The notes beneath the pieces are model-generated. The model was not told the DNA's origin and did not search any database. It saw only the letters and a list, made by a program, of their open reading frames with translations. 62,110 bases of DNA. Source: Dechloromonas sp. CZR5. GTDB taxonomy: Bacteria; Pseudomonadota; Gammaproteobacteria; Burkholderiales; Rhodocyclaceae. Location of the stretch: the NCBI RefSeq assembly GCF_008711155.1, contig NZ_VUYQ01000012.1, forward strand, positions 1-62,110. The letters are read 5' to 3'. Shown in pieces: positions 52,212 to 61,303 of this stretch (its first letter is position 1; each line of letters opens with the position of its first letter). The translations under genes were made by a program, and so were the position numbers.

Positions 52212-53162
52212 TCAGGGAATCGCCACGCTGCGAATCAGCCGGCCGATGTCTTCCATTTGGGCCTGGCCACCGGCCTGCGCCGTACGCAGGCGATGGCGGG
52301 CCACTGCCGGCAGCACGGCTTGCACGTCATCCGGAATCACGATCTCTCGGCCATCCAGCCAGGCCCAGGCGCGGGCGGCCGACAGCAATGCCAGTCCGGC
52401 GCGGGGCGACAGGCCGTGCTGGAAAGCCGGGTCGTGACGTGTCGCATCGACCAGCGCCTGAATATAGTCGATGAGCGGGGATGCCGCATGAAGCTTGGCG
52501 ATGGCCTGCTGAATGGCTGGCAATTCGGCCGGCGAAATCCGGCTGGACAGTGCTTCCGCCCGATTGCGCTGGCTGCCAGTGGCGAGCAACTCCCTTTCGG
52601 CGCTACGGTCCGGGTAGCCCAGTTCGATACGCATCAGGAAGCGGTCGAGTTGGGATTCGGGCAAGGGAAATGTGCCGATCTGGTGGGTCGGGTTCTGCGT
52701 GGCGATGACAAAGAATGGCCGCGGTAACGGGCGGGTCTGACCCTCGGCGGTGACCTGGCCTTCTTCCATGGCTTCGAGCAGGGCGCTCTGGGTTTTCGGC
52801 GTGGCGCGATTGATCTCGTCGGCCAGCACCAGTTGCGCGAAGACCGGCCCGGGCAGGAACCGGAACTCGCTCTTGTCGCGTTCGAAGATCGATACGCCGG
52901 TAATGTCAGCCGGCAGCAAATCGCTGGTGAACTGGATGCGCGAGAATTGCAGCCCGAGCAGGCGTGCCAGCGTGTGAGCCAGCGTCGTCTTGCCCATGCC
53001 GGGCAAATCTTCGATCAGGAGATGGCCGCCGGCGAGCAGGCAGGAGAGGGCCAGCCTTATCTCGGTGTGCTTGCCGAGAATGATTTGTCCGGCATCGTTC
53101 AGTATCTTGTCGAAGGGCTGGGGAGGGCCGGGGAGAGCCGAAATTTTGCTTTTTAGCATCAT
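52212..53162 (-). CDS. moxR: MoxR-family AAA ATPase
   Basis: The product is 316 residues. Walker A is LLIEDLPGMGKTTLAHTLARLL and Walker B is LVLADEINRATPKTQSALLEAMEE, with sensor-1 FFVIATQNPTHQ and GLSPRAGLALLSAARAWAWL. MoxR ATPases fold or activate membrane and periplasmic partners through DUF58 proteins. It is the first gene of the moxR-DUF58-tgpA-mltB operon and is divergent from the HDAC-like gene. Confidence 0.95.
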   Translation of the reverse strand: MMLKSKISALPGPPQPFDKILNDAGQIILGKHTEIRLALSCLLAGGHLLIEDLPGMGKTTLAHTLARLLGLQFSRIQFTSDLLPADITGVSIFERDKSEFRFLPGPVFAQLVLADEINRATPKTQSALLEAMEEGQVTAEGQTRPLPRPFFVIATQNPTHQIGTFPLPESQLDRFLMRIELGYPDRSAERELLATGSQRNRAEALSSRISPAELPAIQQAIAKLHAASPLIDYIQALVDATRHDPAFQHGLSPRAGLALLSAARAWAWLDGREIVIPDDVQAVLPAVARHRLRTAQAGGQAQMEDIGRLIRSVAIP

Positions 53163-53279
53163 CGATGTCCGTCGTTGCAGCGTTACACGATTCTAATGCT
53201 TGAAGCAGCCGATATATTGGGACGATAATGACATTTCGACGTGCGCCTCTTCGTGCGCCGGTTCGCAGAGAGAGAACAA

Positions 53280-54206
53280 GTGACGACCACTGCCTTCATC
53301 ACCCATCGTGACTGTCAGCTGCACGATATGGGATCGCATCACCCGGAATGCCCGCAACGTCTCACCGCCATCAATGACCACCTGATTGCTCAGGGTATCG
53401 ATGCCTACTTCGTCTATTACGACGCACCGCTGGCAACTTTCGAACAGCTGTTGCGCGTCCATCCGGCTTCGCACTTGGAGCGCATCAAGCGTGCTTCTCC
53501 CGAAATGGGCGTTGTGCATCTTGATCCCGATACCGCCATGAATCCGCATACCTGGCAAGCGGCGCTACGTTCTGCCGGAGCCGGATGCCTTGCTGTGGAT
53601 CTCGTCATGAAGGGCGAGATCGAGAATGCGTTCTGCTCGGTTCGCCCGCCGGGCCATCATTGCGAAAAGTCCACGCCGATGGGCTTTTGCTTCTTCAACA
53701 ACATTGGTGTCGCAGCGATGCATGCCATCAAGGCCCATGGCCTGGAGCGCGTTGCCATCATCGACTTCGATGTGCACCACGGCAACGGGACCGAAGACTG
53801 CTTTGCCGGTGACGAACGGGTACTGATGTGCAGCATTTTCCAGCATCCGTTCTACCCGTATAGCGGAACCGACAAGCCGGCGGCCAATATGTGCAACGTG
53901 CCGCTGGCGGCAGGGAGCGGCGGAGAGGAATTCCGCGACGCCGTCATGCAGGTGTGGACGCCGCGCCTGCGCGAATTCAAACCGCAGATGATCTTCATTT
54001 CCGCCGGCTTCGATGCCCATTATGAGGATGATATGGGTGGGCTCAAGCTGTTCGAAAAGGACTATGCCTGGGTGACCGACCATCTCAAGAAACTGGCCGC
54101 CGAAATGTGCGACAAGCGCATCGTTGCCATGCTCGAAGGCGGTTACGTGATGACTTCGCTGGCCCGTAGCGTCGGCGCGCATCTGCGCTCACTGGCCGAT
54201 CTCTAA
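53280..54206 (+). CDS. Histone-deacetylase-family (class II) protein
   Basis: From GTG 53280 (AGAGAACAA before it) the product is 308 residues. Active-site blocks are SVRPPGHHCEK (the His-His dyad), IIDFDVHHGNGTEDCF (Asp and His metal ligands) and ISAGFDAHYEDDMGG (third ligand and nearby Tyr). Bacterial members deacylate polyamines or proteins; the substrate here is unknown. A terminator follows at 54232, so the gene is a single transcription unit. Confidence 0.92.
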   Translation: MTTTAFITHRDCQLHDMGSHHPECPQRLTAINDHLIAQGIDAYFVYYDAPLATFEQLLRVHPASHLERIKRASPEMGVVHLDPDTAMNPHTWQAALRSAGAGCLAVDLVMKGEIENAFCSVRPPGHHCEKSTPMGFCFFNNIGVAAMHAIKAHGLERVAIIDFDVHHGNGTEDCFAGDERVLMCSIFQHPFYPYSGTDKPAANMCNVPLAAGSGGEEFRDAVMQVWTPRLREFKPQMIFISAGFDAHYEDDMGGLKLFEKDYAWVTDHLKKLAAEMCDKRIVAMLEGGYVMTSLARSVGAHLRSLADL

Positions 54207-54231
54207 GCGCTAAAGCCTTTAGGAAAAGGGC

Positions 54232-54260
54232 AGGCTGGGTTAAAATCCAGCCTCTTTTTT
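54232..54260 (+). terminator. Rho-independent terminator after the HDAC-like gene
   Basis: AGGCTGG (54232-54238) pairs with CCAGCCT (54247-54253) around an 8-base loop, followed by CTTTTTT. It ends the HDAC transcript before lysC. Confidence 0.85.
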
Positions 54261-54289
54261 ATGTTTGCAACGTTTAACCGGATAAATCC

Positions 54290-55510
54290 ATGGCGTTGAT
54301 TGTTCAAAAATACGGCGGCACGTCGGTCGGCAACCCCGAACGCATCAAGAACGTTGCCAAGCGCGTAGCCAAGTTCCACGCGCAGGGCCACCAGGTCGTG
54401 GTGGTCGTTTCCGCAATGAGCGGCGAAACCAACAAGCTGATTGCACTGGCCAAGGAAATTCAGGCCAATCCAGACCCGCGCGAGCTGGACCAGATTTGCT
54501 CCACCGGCGAACAGGTCACCATCGGCCTGCTGTCGATGGCACTGAAATCTGTTGGTGTCCCGGCCCGCAGCTACACCGGCGGCCAGGTCAAGGTTCTGAC
54601 TGACAGCACCTTCACCAAGGCACGCATCCTGTCGATCGACGAAAGCAACATGCGCCGCGATCTGGACGAGGGTAAGGTTGTCGTCGTTGCCGGCTTCCAG
54701 GGCGTCGATGCCGACGGCAACATCACCACGCTCGGCCGTGGCGGTTCTGACACTTCCGGCGTTGCGCTGGCGGCTGCACTGAAGGCCGACGAGTGCCAGA
54801 TCTACACCGATGTCGATGGCGTCTACACGACCGATCCGCGCGTCGTGCCGGAAGCCAAGAAGCTCGATACCATCACCTTCGAGGAAATGCTGGAAATGGC
54901 CAGCCTCGGCTCCAAGGTGCTGCAGATTCGCTCCGTCGAATTCGCCGGCAAGTACAAGGTCAAACTGCGCGTTCTCTCCAGCTTCCAGGACGAAGGGGAA
55001 GGGACGCTGATCACTGTTGAGGAAGACAAGAACATGGAACAACCGATCATCTCCGGTATCGCCTTCAATCGCGACGAAGCCAAGCTGACCATGCTCGGCG
55101 TTCCGGATACCCCGGGCATCGCCTATCAAATTCTCGGTGCCATTGCCGACGCCAACATCGACGTCGACATGATCATCCAGAACGTCGGCCATGACGGTAC
55201 GACCGATTTCTCCTTCACGGTCAATCGCGGCGATTTCGCCAAGGCTCAGGGCCTCCTGGAAACCGTCAAGGCCAAGCTCGGTGCCCGTGAGATCACCGGC
55301 GACAACAAAATCTGCAAGGTTTCGGCCGTCGGCGTCGGCATGCGCTCCCACCCGGGCGTCGCCTCCAAGATGTTCAAGGCACTGGCTGACGAAGGCATCA
55401 ATATCCAGATGATTTCGACCTCCGAGATCAAGATTTCCGTCGTTCTCGACGAGAAATATCTGGAGCTGGCTGTCCGCGTCCTGCACCGTACCTTCGGTCT
55501 GGATCAGTAA
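54290..55510 (+). CDS. lysC: Aspartate kinase
   Basis: The product is 406 residues. The catalytic domain starts [25 protein letters not shown]; further blocks are [19 protein letters not shown] and [13 protein letters not shown]. Two ACT domains follow ([23 protein letters not shown] and [19 protein letters not shown]), the usual lysine and threonine feedback sensors. The enzyme phosphorylates aspartate at the head of the lysine, threonine and methionine pathways. Length and domain order are standard for the beta-type monofunctional enzyme. Confidence 0.97.
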   Translation: MALIVQKYGGTSVGNPERIKNVAKRVAKFHAQGHQVVVVVSAMSGETNKLIALAKEIQANPDPRELDQICSTGEQVTIGLLSMALKSVGVPARSYTGGQVKVLTDSTFTKARILSIDESNMRRDLDEGKVVVVAGFQGVDADGNITTLGRGGSDTSGVALAAALKADECQIYTDVDGVYTTDPRVVPEAKKLDTITFEEMLEMASLGSKVLQIRSVEFAGKYKVKLRVLSSFQDEGEGTLITVEEDKNMEQPIISGIAFNRDEAKLTMLGVPDTPGIAYQILGAIADANIDVDMIIQNVGHDGTTDFSFTVNRGDFAKAQGLLETVKAKLGAREITGDNKICKVSAVGVGMRSHPGVASKMFKALADEGINIQMISTSEIKISVVLDEKYLELAVRVLHRTFGLDQ

Positions 55511-55513
55511 GGT

Positions 55514-55542
55514 TTGACCAAAAGGCGCGGAATGGCTATCAT
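55514..55542 (+). promoter_or_regulatory. Sigma-70 promoter of tRNA-Ser
   Basis: TTGACC (55514-55519) and TATCAT (55537-55542) are spaced by 17 bases, and the tRNA begins 23 bases downstream of the -10. The spacer overlaps a perfect hairpin GGCGCGGA/TCCGCGCC (55524-55531/55542-55549) that may also act on the lysC transcript. Confidence 0.65.
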
Positions 55543-55565
55543 CCGCGCCTCGTTGTAGCGGGACT

Positions 55566-55658
55566 GGAGACGTGGCCGAGAGGTCGAAGGCACTCCCCTG
55601 CTAAGGGAGCATGCGGGCAAAACCTGCATCGAGGGTTCGAATCCCTCCGTCTCCGCCA
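55566..55658 (+). tRNA. serX: tRNA-Ser (GCU anticodon)
   Basis: The gene is 93 bases, acceptor GGAGACG pairing with CGTCTCC, discriminator G and encoded CCA. The anticodon loop CCTGCTAA gives anticodon GCU, and a long variable arm (GCATGCGGGCAAAACCTGCATC) confirms serine. tRNA-Ser genes are frequent integration targets, and the mobile-like genes that follow suggest this one has been used. The gene itself is intact. Confidence 0.95.
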
Positions 55659-55677
55659 GTACCTGCAACGATGCATA

Positions 55678-55710
55678 AAGCCCTGATTATTAAGGGCTTT
55701 TTGCTTTTTT
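55678..55710 (+). terminator. Terminator of tRNA-Ser
   Basis: AAAGCCCT pairs with AAGGGCTTT around a 6-8-base loop, followed by TTGCTTTTTT. It lies 20 bases past the tRNA. Confidence 0.85.
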
Positions 55711-55876
55711 GGGTTTGGTTGTTTACCACTAGTGCTTACCACATCCTCGATTTCGTCAGAATCAGCCCATTCCAAATAGCCGGAATAACCACTTTGGCGA
55801 TATTCGTGTCACGGAAGGTATAAGCGAAAATAGACAGATACTGACGCACGCTCACAGGAAACGTGCCAGCTTTGCG

Positions 55877-55921
55877 AAAAAAGCCCGTAGATACCGAAGT
55901 GAATCGATATGTACGGGCTTT
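55877..55921 (-). terminator. Terminator of the antirepressor gene
   Basis: On the minus strand AAAGCCCGTA (from 55921) pairs with TACGGGCTTT (to 55880), followed by TTTC. The loop is about 22 bases. It ends 15 bases after the antirepressor stop. Confidence 0.65.
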
Positions 55922-55935
55922 GGTGTTGCTGATGG

Positions 55936-56756
55936 TTAGAAGCCGTTCAGGCCGATGCAGTATTTGTGCGGATCAATCCGATTCTCGAAGCTAGGCAGCA
56001 GGATCGGGCGAACGTCACAGCGATTCTTGCCAGCCTTCATTACGCAGACGGCGATCGAGTAGGCATTGGAGTAGATAGCCAAATCGTCCGTCTCAAAGAT
56101 GTCCCGAACGCCTTTGCCGTGAGTCTCCCTGAAGACCTTGGTAGGGTATCCGGTAAGGACTTCGCAGACCATGCTCTTCAGGTGTCGTTCCTGCTCAAGT
56201 GACTTAGGAATAACCTCGCCACGGCTCAACTTACCGGCCTTGGCTTTGTCACCGTTGTGCTTCCTGAGGTAAGCAGTCGCCGCCTTGTCGTTTTCCATGA
56301 TCAATGAGACACGAAGCAGAATACGTACCGCCAGCTTCAGGGCTAACTCTTCCATGTCTAGAAAGTAGCAGCGGATGTCTTCAGCCTGAGGTGTGCTGAC
56401 CATCATGGCAATGTGGGCGGCAATGTTTCGACTCAGGTCATAGTGAACGCGAGGACGACCCTTTGCACCCTTGGTGAGTTTTACGGAAATCTCCGTATAA
56501 AGATCAGGACGGTTTTTAACGGTTTGATGTAAGCATCGGCCCAATCGTTAAATCTTCCGTGGGGCTTGCCGAGCCGTCCCCAGAGCTTCCGAGCGTCAAG
56601 GTAGGGAGTGGATCGATCGTCGGAAAACGGAAGCACTCGACGGACGCGGATCATTCGCTGGGCTTGCTCTTCGGTAAAGCCGCAAGTGATTGCGAGGTGG
56701 GCTGGGCAGTTGCTAGGGCTGTGACGCACGGATGCGCCGGTACGGGTATTGGTCAT
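55936..56756 (-). pseudogene. AntA/AntB-type phage antirepressor, frameshifted
   Basis: One frame (ATG 56756) gives LDARKLWGRLGKPHGRFNDWADAYIKP, the start of an AntA/AntB domain. Another frame continues from about 56525 with NRPDLYTEISVKLTKGAKGRPRVHYDLSRNIAAHIAMM and then FLDMEELALK, the rest of that domain. The C-terminal part (RHLKSMVCEVLTGYP, FETDDLAIYSNAYSIAV) is typical of phage antirepressors. The break falls in an AAAAA run at about 56515, so one base has been gained or lost, or the ribosome slips there. A terminator follows. It is a phage-derived remnant beside tRNA-Ser. Confidence 0.6.
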
Positions 56757-57278
56757 TTTGGTAGCTTTCGGATCGGTAATACCCGCGTGAAGTCCCATCC
56801 ATGCCAGCCACCAGCACCCGCTACTATGGGGGACTGACATGGCGACACACGGGCTTTACGAATCGGGCTGGTTGGTTGGATTGCTCTGTGTAGCGGTGGA
56901 CGTGGCAGGGATGCCTAGAGTGAGCGTGTGGGTGCTGCTATGAGGTCGGTTGGTAATATGGATGCTGCGTTGACCTGAGGGGGCTTGCTGCTTGGGTCTG
57001 GCTAGGGAAGACAGAATCCTGCGCGGCAGGGAAGACATCAAAGTTGAGGCTTCATTTCTGTTTCGCCGCAGGTAACTTTGGTACTTCAACAAAGTGGGAT
57101 TGCCGGTTGATGGAAGCGATAGCAAGGTGTGCTGAAGGTTTACAACTACCATCAGTTACCAGATTGAGGTCGCCAAGATTTTTCTCTTGCTGTCTTTCTG
57201 GTTATTTATTTCTCTATCGCATAGCACATGCACATGCACATGCACTGCCACTGCACAGCACTGGCAAGTTATGGCAGA
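56757..57278 (-). other. Gene-poor stretch
   Basis: No supported gene is seen. A short CACATG-type repeat (three units near 57226-57245) is present and appears to be simple-sequence slippage. Possible reading frames on both strands have no family resemblance or ribosome-binding site. Confidence 0.35.
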
Positions 57279-57698
57279 TTAAAAATCTGCTGAGTCGTCT
57301 GGGGCGGTGCTACGGGCTTGATTCGCTGCCCGGCTCTCCTCCTTCCGTTCAGGTGCTACCTTACTGTAACGTGCCTTGGCCTTTTCCGATTGCGCCCGGC
57401 TATTCTCTGCAACCTCCTCAAGCTGAATGTCGAGGCGTTCGTTACGGTTGCCGGGGAAGAACTCCTCTAGAACCTCCTGAAGGATTTGCTCATCTTCCGG
57501 AGTGCTGGCGCCGATCAGGCGTCTCAATCTGACCGGGTTGTCGGGAAGTTGGCACCCTTGAGTCCAGTACAAGTTGAGCAATCGAGCGTACATCCCAACG
57601 TGAGCGGTAGGGAGGCCGGTAGTGTCAGCAAGGAATGCCCCAGCATCCATCTTGAACCACGACAGGCGGTCGGATTTCTTGCGGGGGGGGGCGGTCAT
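57279..57698 (-). CDS. DUF1376/YdaU-family phage replication-like protein
   Basis: The product is 139 residues from ATG 57698. KSDRLSWFKMDAGAFLADTTGL, HVGMYARLLNLYWTQGCQLPDN and EQILQEVLEEFF are the DUF1376 pattern, found in phage and prophage replication modules. The last 40 residues are charged and unstructured. It overlaps the preceding small gene by ATGA. It supports a decayed prophage-like origin for this region. Confidence 0.75.
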   Translation of the reverse strand: MTAPPRKKSDRLSWFKMDAGAFLADTTGLPTAHVGMYARLLNLYWTQGCQLPDNPVRLRRLIGASTPEDEQILQEVLEEFFPGNRNERLDIQLEEVAENSRAQSEKAKARYSKVAPERKEESRAANQARSTAPDDSADF

Positions 57699-57868
57699 GC
57701 TGCCACCTCGTTCTGTACCTTGTGCTGGGCAAGGACGATTGCCAGCGCTTGACTATTGGTCAGCTTGATGTGGTGCTGCTGCCCGTATTGGCGCTGGAAC
57801 TGCTTCAGGTGGTCGAACGTTGCCATCGGCAAGGCGAAGTTGCGGAATACGCACTTTTGATTCTGCAT
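57695..57868 (-). CDS. Short protein coupled to DUF1376
   Basis: The product is 57 residues from ATG 57868; AAGGAAG is five bases upstream. The sequence MQNQKCVFRNFALPMATFDH is followed by LKQFQRQYGQQHHIKLTNSQ and an AIVLAQHKVQNEV helix. The end resembles a small DNA-binding or replication accessory protein. The stop overlaps the DUF1376 start, which strongly supports translation. It is below the size usually called automatically. Confidence 0.6.
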   Translation of the reverse strand: MQNQKCVFRNFALPMATFDHLKQFQRQYGQQHHIKLTNSQALAIVLAQHKVQNEVAA

Positions 57869-58323
57869 CTGACTTCCTTCTACAAATGAAAACGGCCACC
57901 TGCGGATTACCGGAGATGGCCTATTGGGTTACAAGGGAATGGTGGGGGTGCCATTACTATGGTGTGCAAGAAAGTGCAGAAGCCACAGAATCGCCACCTA
58001 GCTAGCGGCTGTGTCTTTTGGCTCTTCTCCTATGGGATGGGTTAATCGCAGAGGGGCTACCGCCGCCCTCTGGTGGATAACTTCGTATTCTGGCCAGGGC
58101 GGTAACAATAAGCCGAGAAAACCGCTCCAGAGCCCACTCCGGGCACCTTAGGCGACGTTCGTTTGATGGGGGCGGAACACTCATAGAATGACTCACGGTC
58201 TAGAGCGGTGGCCATACACAGAGCGATGCCATGTAGCCGTTGCCAACATCGCCACATCATTGCATTATTCGGAATCCCCTGCGGTGCAAGGGTTTTCGAG
58301 TTTTCACAATCATCGGGATGTAA
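57869..58323 (+). other. Gene-free stretch upstream of the first lipoprotein
   Basis: No gene is supported. The minus-strand frame near 58002-58196 lacks a ribosome-binding site and any family resemblance. The end of the stretch holds GGGATGTAA just before the ATG at 58324. Confidence 0.35.
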
Positions 58324-59067
58324 ATGAAAAGACTATTTGCTTGCTTACTGCTTCTGTTATGTGCCGTACTGAGCGGCTGTGCCACAAACAATGTCACCCC
58401 GCCGCTTCATTTTGCAGTTCTCGTGGATTCCATCGCTGCTGAAAATAGGGGAGTTCCGAAAACCTACGTTATCGGCTCAGGTGACAATAAGATTTCCAGT
58501 GGAGATTTGCACTTCAGAGAGTATGCAGAGCAAGTCGAGAAGGCATTGGCTGTTAACGGCTATGTCAAAGCAGCCAGTCCTGACGATGCAGCAATACTGA
58601 TCGCTCTCGTTTATGGGATCAGCGATCCGAAAGACACCACGTCATCCTATGCAATGCCTGTATTCGGCCAAACAGGCGTAGCCGCCTCGAATACCTACGG
58701 GAGAATAGGGGCGGGAGGCACTTTCTCGGCGACAACGACCAATACTCCTTCTTTCGGTGTGACTGGATATGTCCCGATTACAGAGAACCAGACCACTTAC
58801 ACCCGTTACTTTGTGGCAACTGCCTTCGACATAAACGCCTCCAAGGCTAGCGGCAAGGATACTCAACTTTGGAAAACTACTGTCACCAGTAGTGGAAGCA
58901 GCGGAGATTTGCGGTACGTATTTCCGTATATGGTCTATGCCACTCAGCCGTATCTGGGTAGCAATACTGGAAAAAAAATCGAAGTAAAAGTCATGGGCGA
59001 TGCGCCCGGAGTCGCTCAATACCGTCCGGCAACGCAACCGGTAGTAACATCCGTCGCCACGAAATAA
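58324..59067 (+). CDS. Lipoprotein of unknown function
   Basis: The product is 247 residues. MKRLFACLLLLLCAVLSGC is a lipoprotein signal with lipobox LSGC. The mature part resembles DUF4136-type lipoproteins: EYAEQVEKALAVNGYVKAASPDDAAILIALVYGI, then a Gly/Thr/Ser-rich middle and LWKTTVTSSGSSGDLRYVFPYMVYATQPYLG. It is probably anchored to the outer membrane, facing the periplasm. It lies with two other small lipoprotein genes (60077, 60746), a set that may be one cargo group. Confidence 0.7.
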   Translation: MKRLFACLLLLLCAVLSGCATNNVTPPLHFAVLVDSIAAENRGVPKTYVIGSGDNKISSGDLHFREYAEQVEKALAVNGYVKAASPDDAAILIALVYGISDPKDTTSSYAMPVFGQTGVAASNTYGRIGAGGTFSATTTNTPSFGVTGYVPITENQTTYTRYFVATAFDINASKASGKDTQLWKTTVTSSGSSGDLRYVFPYMVYATQPYLGSNTGKKIEVKVMGDAPGVAQYRPATQPVVTSVATK

Positions 59068-59226
59068 CAGTTTGGCATTCAATCAATCGCTGCAAGGTGG
59101 ATCGAGAAGCACCTACTCGCTCCCCTCGCCACCTTGCGGCCATTGAAGTTCACCGCCCATATCAGATTTGGTCGCGCAGCTTCTTCTCGAAGAGTCTCGC
59201 GAAGTCGAGAAACCCAACGATCTGGA

Positions 59227-59862
59227 TCAAGACCACAACCGCTGCGCTGATTCCGACAAAGATTTCCATGATGCCCTCTTCGGCTCTTGTACTATGGGTT
59301 GGGTTTGTTGTCGGCTCAAGTACGAGTAGAGCGTTTCGCGGCTGATAGCGAACTCACGCGCTAGGGCTGCTTTCTTCTCACCGGCAGCGGCCCTTCTGCG
59401 TAGCTCTTGGGCCTGTTCTTCGGTCATCTTCTTCTTGCCGCCCTTGTAGGCACCTGCAGCCTTGGCAAGCGCTATGCCTTCACGCTGCCGCTCAAGGATG
59501 ATTGAACGCTCGAACTCTGCGACGGCCCCCAGCATGGACAGCAGAAGGTTGGCCATAGGTGAATCATCCCCAGTAAAGGTCAGTTCTTCCTTGTGTGATT
59601 TGACGACGACACCACGTCCGGTCAGTTCCTTGATGATTTTGCGGAGGTCATCCAAGTTACGGGCCAGGCGATCAAAGCTGTGGACGTGCAGCGTGTCGCC
59701 CTTCCGAAGGTGCTTGAAACATGCGTCAAGTTGGGGGCGGGAAGTGTCCTTGCCACTAGCCCTGTCCTCGAAGATTTCATCGAGTGTTACACCGTCAAGC
59801 TGACGCGCAGTGTTCTGGACGAGGGTGCTGACTCGAAGGTAGCCGACGTTTTGACCTGACAT
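59227..59862 (-). CDS. Serine recombinase (resolvase/invertase family)
   Basis: The product is 211 residues from ATG 59862 (GGAG 6-7 bases before). The catalytic Ser12 is in VGYLRVST; the rest of the resolvase domain is FEDRASGKDTSRPQLDACFKHLRKGDTLHVHSFDRLARNLDDL and LLLSMLGAVAEFERSIILERQREGI, with a C-terminal helix-turn-helix at about 165-185 (EKKAALAREFAISRETLYSYL). It is of the small Hin/Tn3-resolvase type. No inverted repeats of a transposon were found around it, so it is likely a resident resolvase of the mobile region. Confidence 0.92.
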   Translation of the reverse strand: MSGQNVGYLRVSTLVQNTARQLDGVTLDEIFEDRASGKDTSRPQLDACFKHLRKGDTLHVHSFDRLARNLDDLRKIIKELTGRGVVVKSHKEELTFTGDDSPMANLLLSMLGAVAEFERSIILERQREGIALAKAAGAYKGGKKKMTEEQAQELRRRAAAGEKKAALAREFAISRETLYSYLSRQQTQPIVQEPKRASWKSLSESAQRLWS

Positions 59863-60076
59863 GATGCTCTCCTGTTGAATGATGTGTCAGGACAAAGTCT
59901 GAGAAGCTGTATCGATAGTGTCAAGTTGGATTTTATCCGACTTCGATTGGACACATATTCTGTCAGATTCAGGTGTGGTGTCAGGCTATACCCTGAGTGG
60001 GCAATCCGCGCTTTCCCTTGTGCGGCAAAGGTCGATACAATTCGTGCCCCGATTAAAAAGACATGAAAGGAAGTTA

Positions 60077-60439
60077 ATGCGAGTTCTTGCTCTCGGTATG
60101 GTGTGTCTAGCCTCCGTTTTGGTGGCAGCTTGTGCTACACCTAAACGCGAGATGACAAGAGATGAAATAGGGGCTGTCCATAAGGCTTCTGGGCCTTATC
60201 TCAGGTGCGTAAAGGAAAAAGCACTTGCAACAAGTAGTGGTAGTGATGACGTAAAGCTCATTGTTGACACGGCTATGTACAACTGCGACGACAACCTTTC
60301 TGCAGTCAGACAAAAATTAGCTGAGTTCGGGCAAACGGACGAGGTATACGTCTCTTCTTGGCTTCGGATGCTGAAACGAGACATCAGTGGATGGGTTACA
60401 GAAGATGTCTTGAAAGCAAAGGCGCGAAGTAAATCCTGA
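60077..60439 (+). CDS. Small lipoprotein
   Basis: The product is 120 residues from ATG 60077, with AAAGGAAG before it. MRVLALGMVCLASVLVAAC is a lipoprotein signal. The mature part has two cysteines (LRCVKEK, YNCDD) that could make a disulfide, and helices ending in WLRMLKRDISGWVTEDVL. No family is recognised. It sits 214 bases from the divergent recombinase gene. Confidence 0.6.
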   Translation: MRVLALGMVCLASVLVAACATPKREMTRDEIGAVHKASGPYLRCVKEKALATSSGSDDVKLIVDTAMYNCDDNLSAVRQKLAEFGQTDEVYVSSWLRMLKRDISGWVTEDVLKAKARSKS

Positions 60440-60745
60440 ACTGGCTGGTAGTCGCAAAGCTTTGCGAAGATGAGTGGCATTGGACTGGTACTAAACGAGC
60501 TGTCGTGCGTTGTCCCCCACTGTCGGAAAAAAGAGTGTGCAGTACCTACTAAGGCTACGACGGTGTACGGGGGGAGGTTGCACTCTGTTCGAATCAAGGT
60601 GCCACTTCAGATTTTTCCGGAAAATCCAAAATGACCATCTTCTCGAATCGCGAAAACCCCTGCTGCTGAATCATCTTCGTCTGTCTTGAATTGCGCCTAG
60701 CATATACAATCCACCTCCCCGCAATCATTCCCACGGTATTGGCTG
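60440..60745 (+). other. Gene-free stretch between two lipoprotein genes
   Basis: No gene, repeat or terminator is supported here; the frames present look like shadow sequence. Confidence 0.35.
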
Positions 60746-61303
60746 ATGAAGTGCCTTCGAAAATATAGCGTGATTGGATGTCTGGTCTTGGTTGTCGCTG
60801 GCGTTTCTGCATGTGCGCCTGTATCAGCCAAGCGATTCACCGTGGATCGTCAGTCGATCTCAAAGCCGATTGTCGTGGGCAACATTACGGTTGCTCCCTT
60901 CAAAGAGGCTCCTTACGTTGACGACAACTGCCGTGCGGCTGGAAAAATCACGCCACCAGACCGAGCAACTTTTGAATCGTATATTCAGCAAGCACTGGCT
61001 GATGAAATAAAACGTGCGGGTTTGGTAGACGAGAAAGCACCAAAGGTGATCTTGATGGGGGAGGTGAAGGCGTTGGTGTTTACCTCTACCAGTACCTTCT
61101 CAGATGCATGGTGGATTATGAAAATCAAGGTGACCTCGTCGAACGGGAAAATACTTGAGACGGCTGAAAAGTACGACTTCGCCACGTCATTTGGTGCCTA
61201 CAAAGCTTGTCAGGAAGCTGCTGATGCGTATGTCCCGGCCGTGAAAAAGCTGGTGGCAAAGATGGTCGGTTCGCCTGATTTCACGCCGCTACTGGCTCAG
61301 TAA
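60746..61303 (+). CDS. Lipoprotein of unknown function
   Basis: The product is 185 residues. The signal MKCLRKYSVIGCLVLVVAGVSAC ends in lipobox VSAC. The mature part has VVGNITVAPFKEAPYVDDNC, then a helical ATFESYIQQALADEIKRAGLVDEKAPKVILMGEVKAL and a beta-rich WWIMKIKVTSSNGKILETAEKYDF, a layout seen in several DUF-type lipoproteins that form a periplasmic domain. It converges on and overlaps the integrase gene by 23 bases. Confidence 0.65.
   Translation: MKCLRKYSVIGCLVLVVAGVSACAPVSAKRFTVDRQSISKPIVVGNITVAPFKEAPYVDDNCRAAGKITPPDRATFESYIQQALADEIKRAGLVDEKAPKVILMGEVKALVFTSTSTFSDAWWIMKIKVTSSNGKILETAEKYDFATSFGAYKACQEAADAYVPAVKKLVAKMVGSPDFTPLLAQ

Noticed and set aside
57226..57256. CACATG repeats as a small CRISPR-like array
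   Set aside because: The units are six bases with no spacers; this is simple-sequence repetition.
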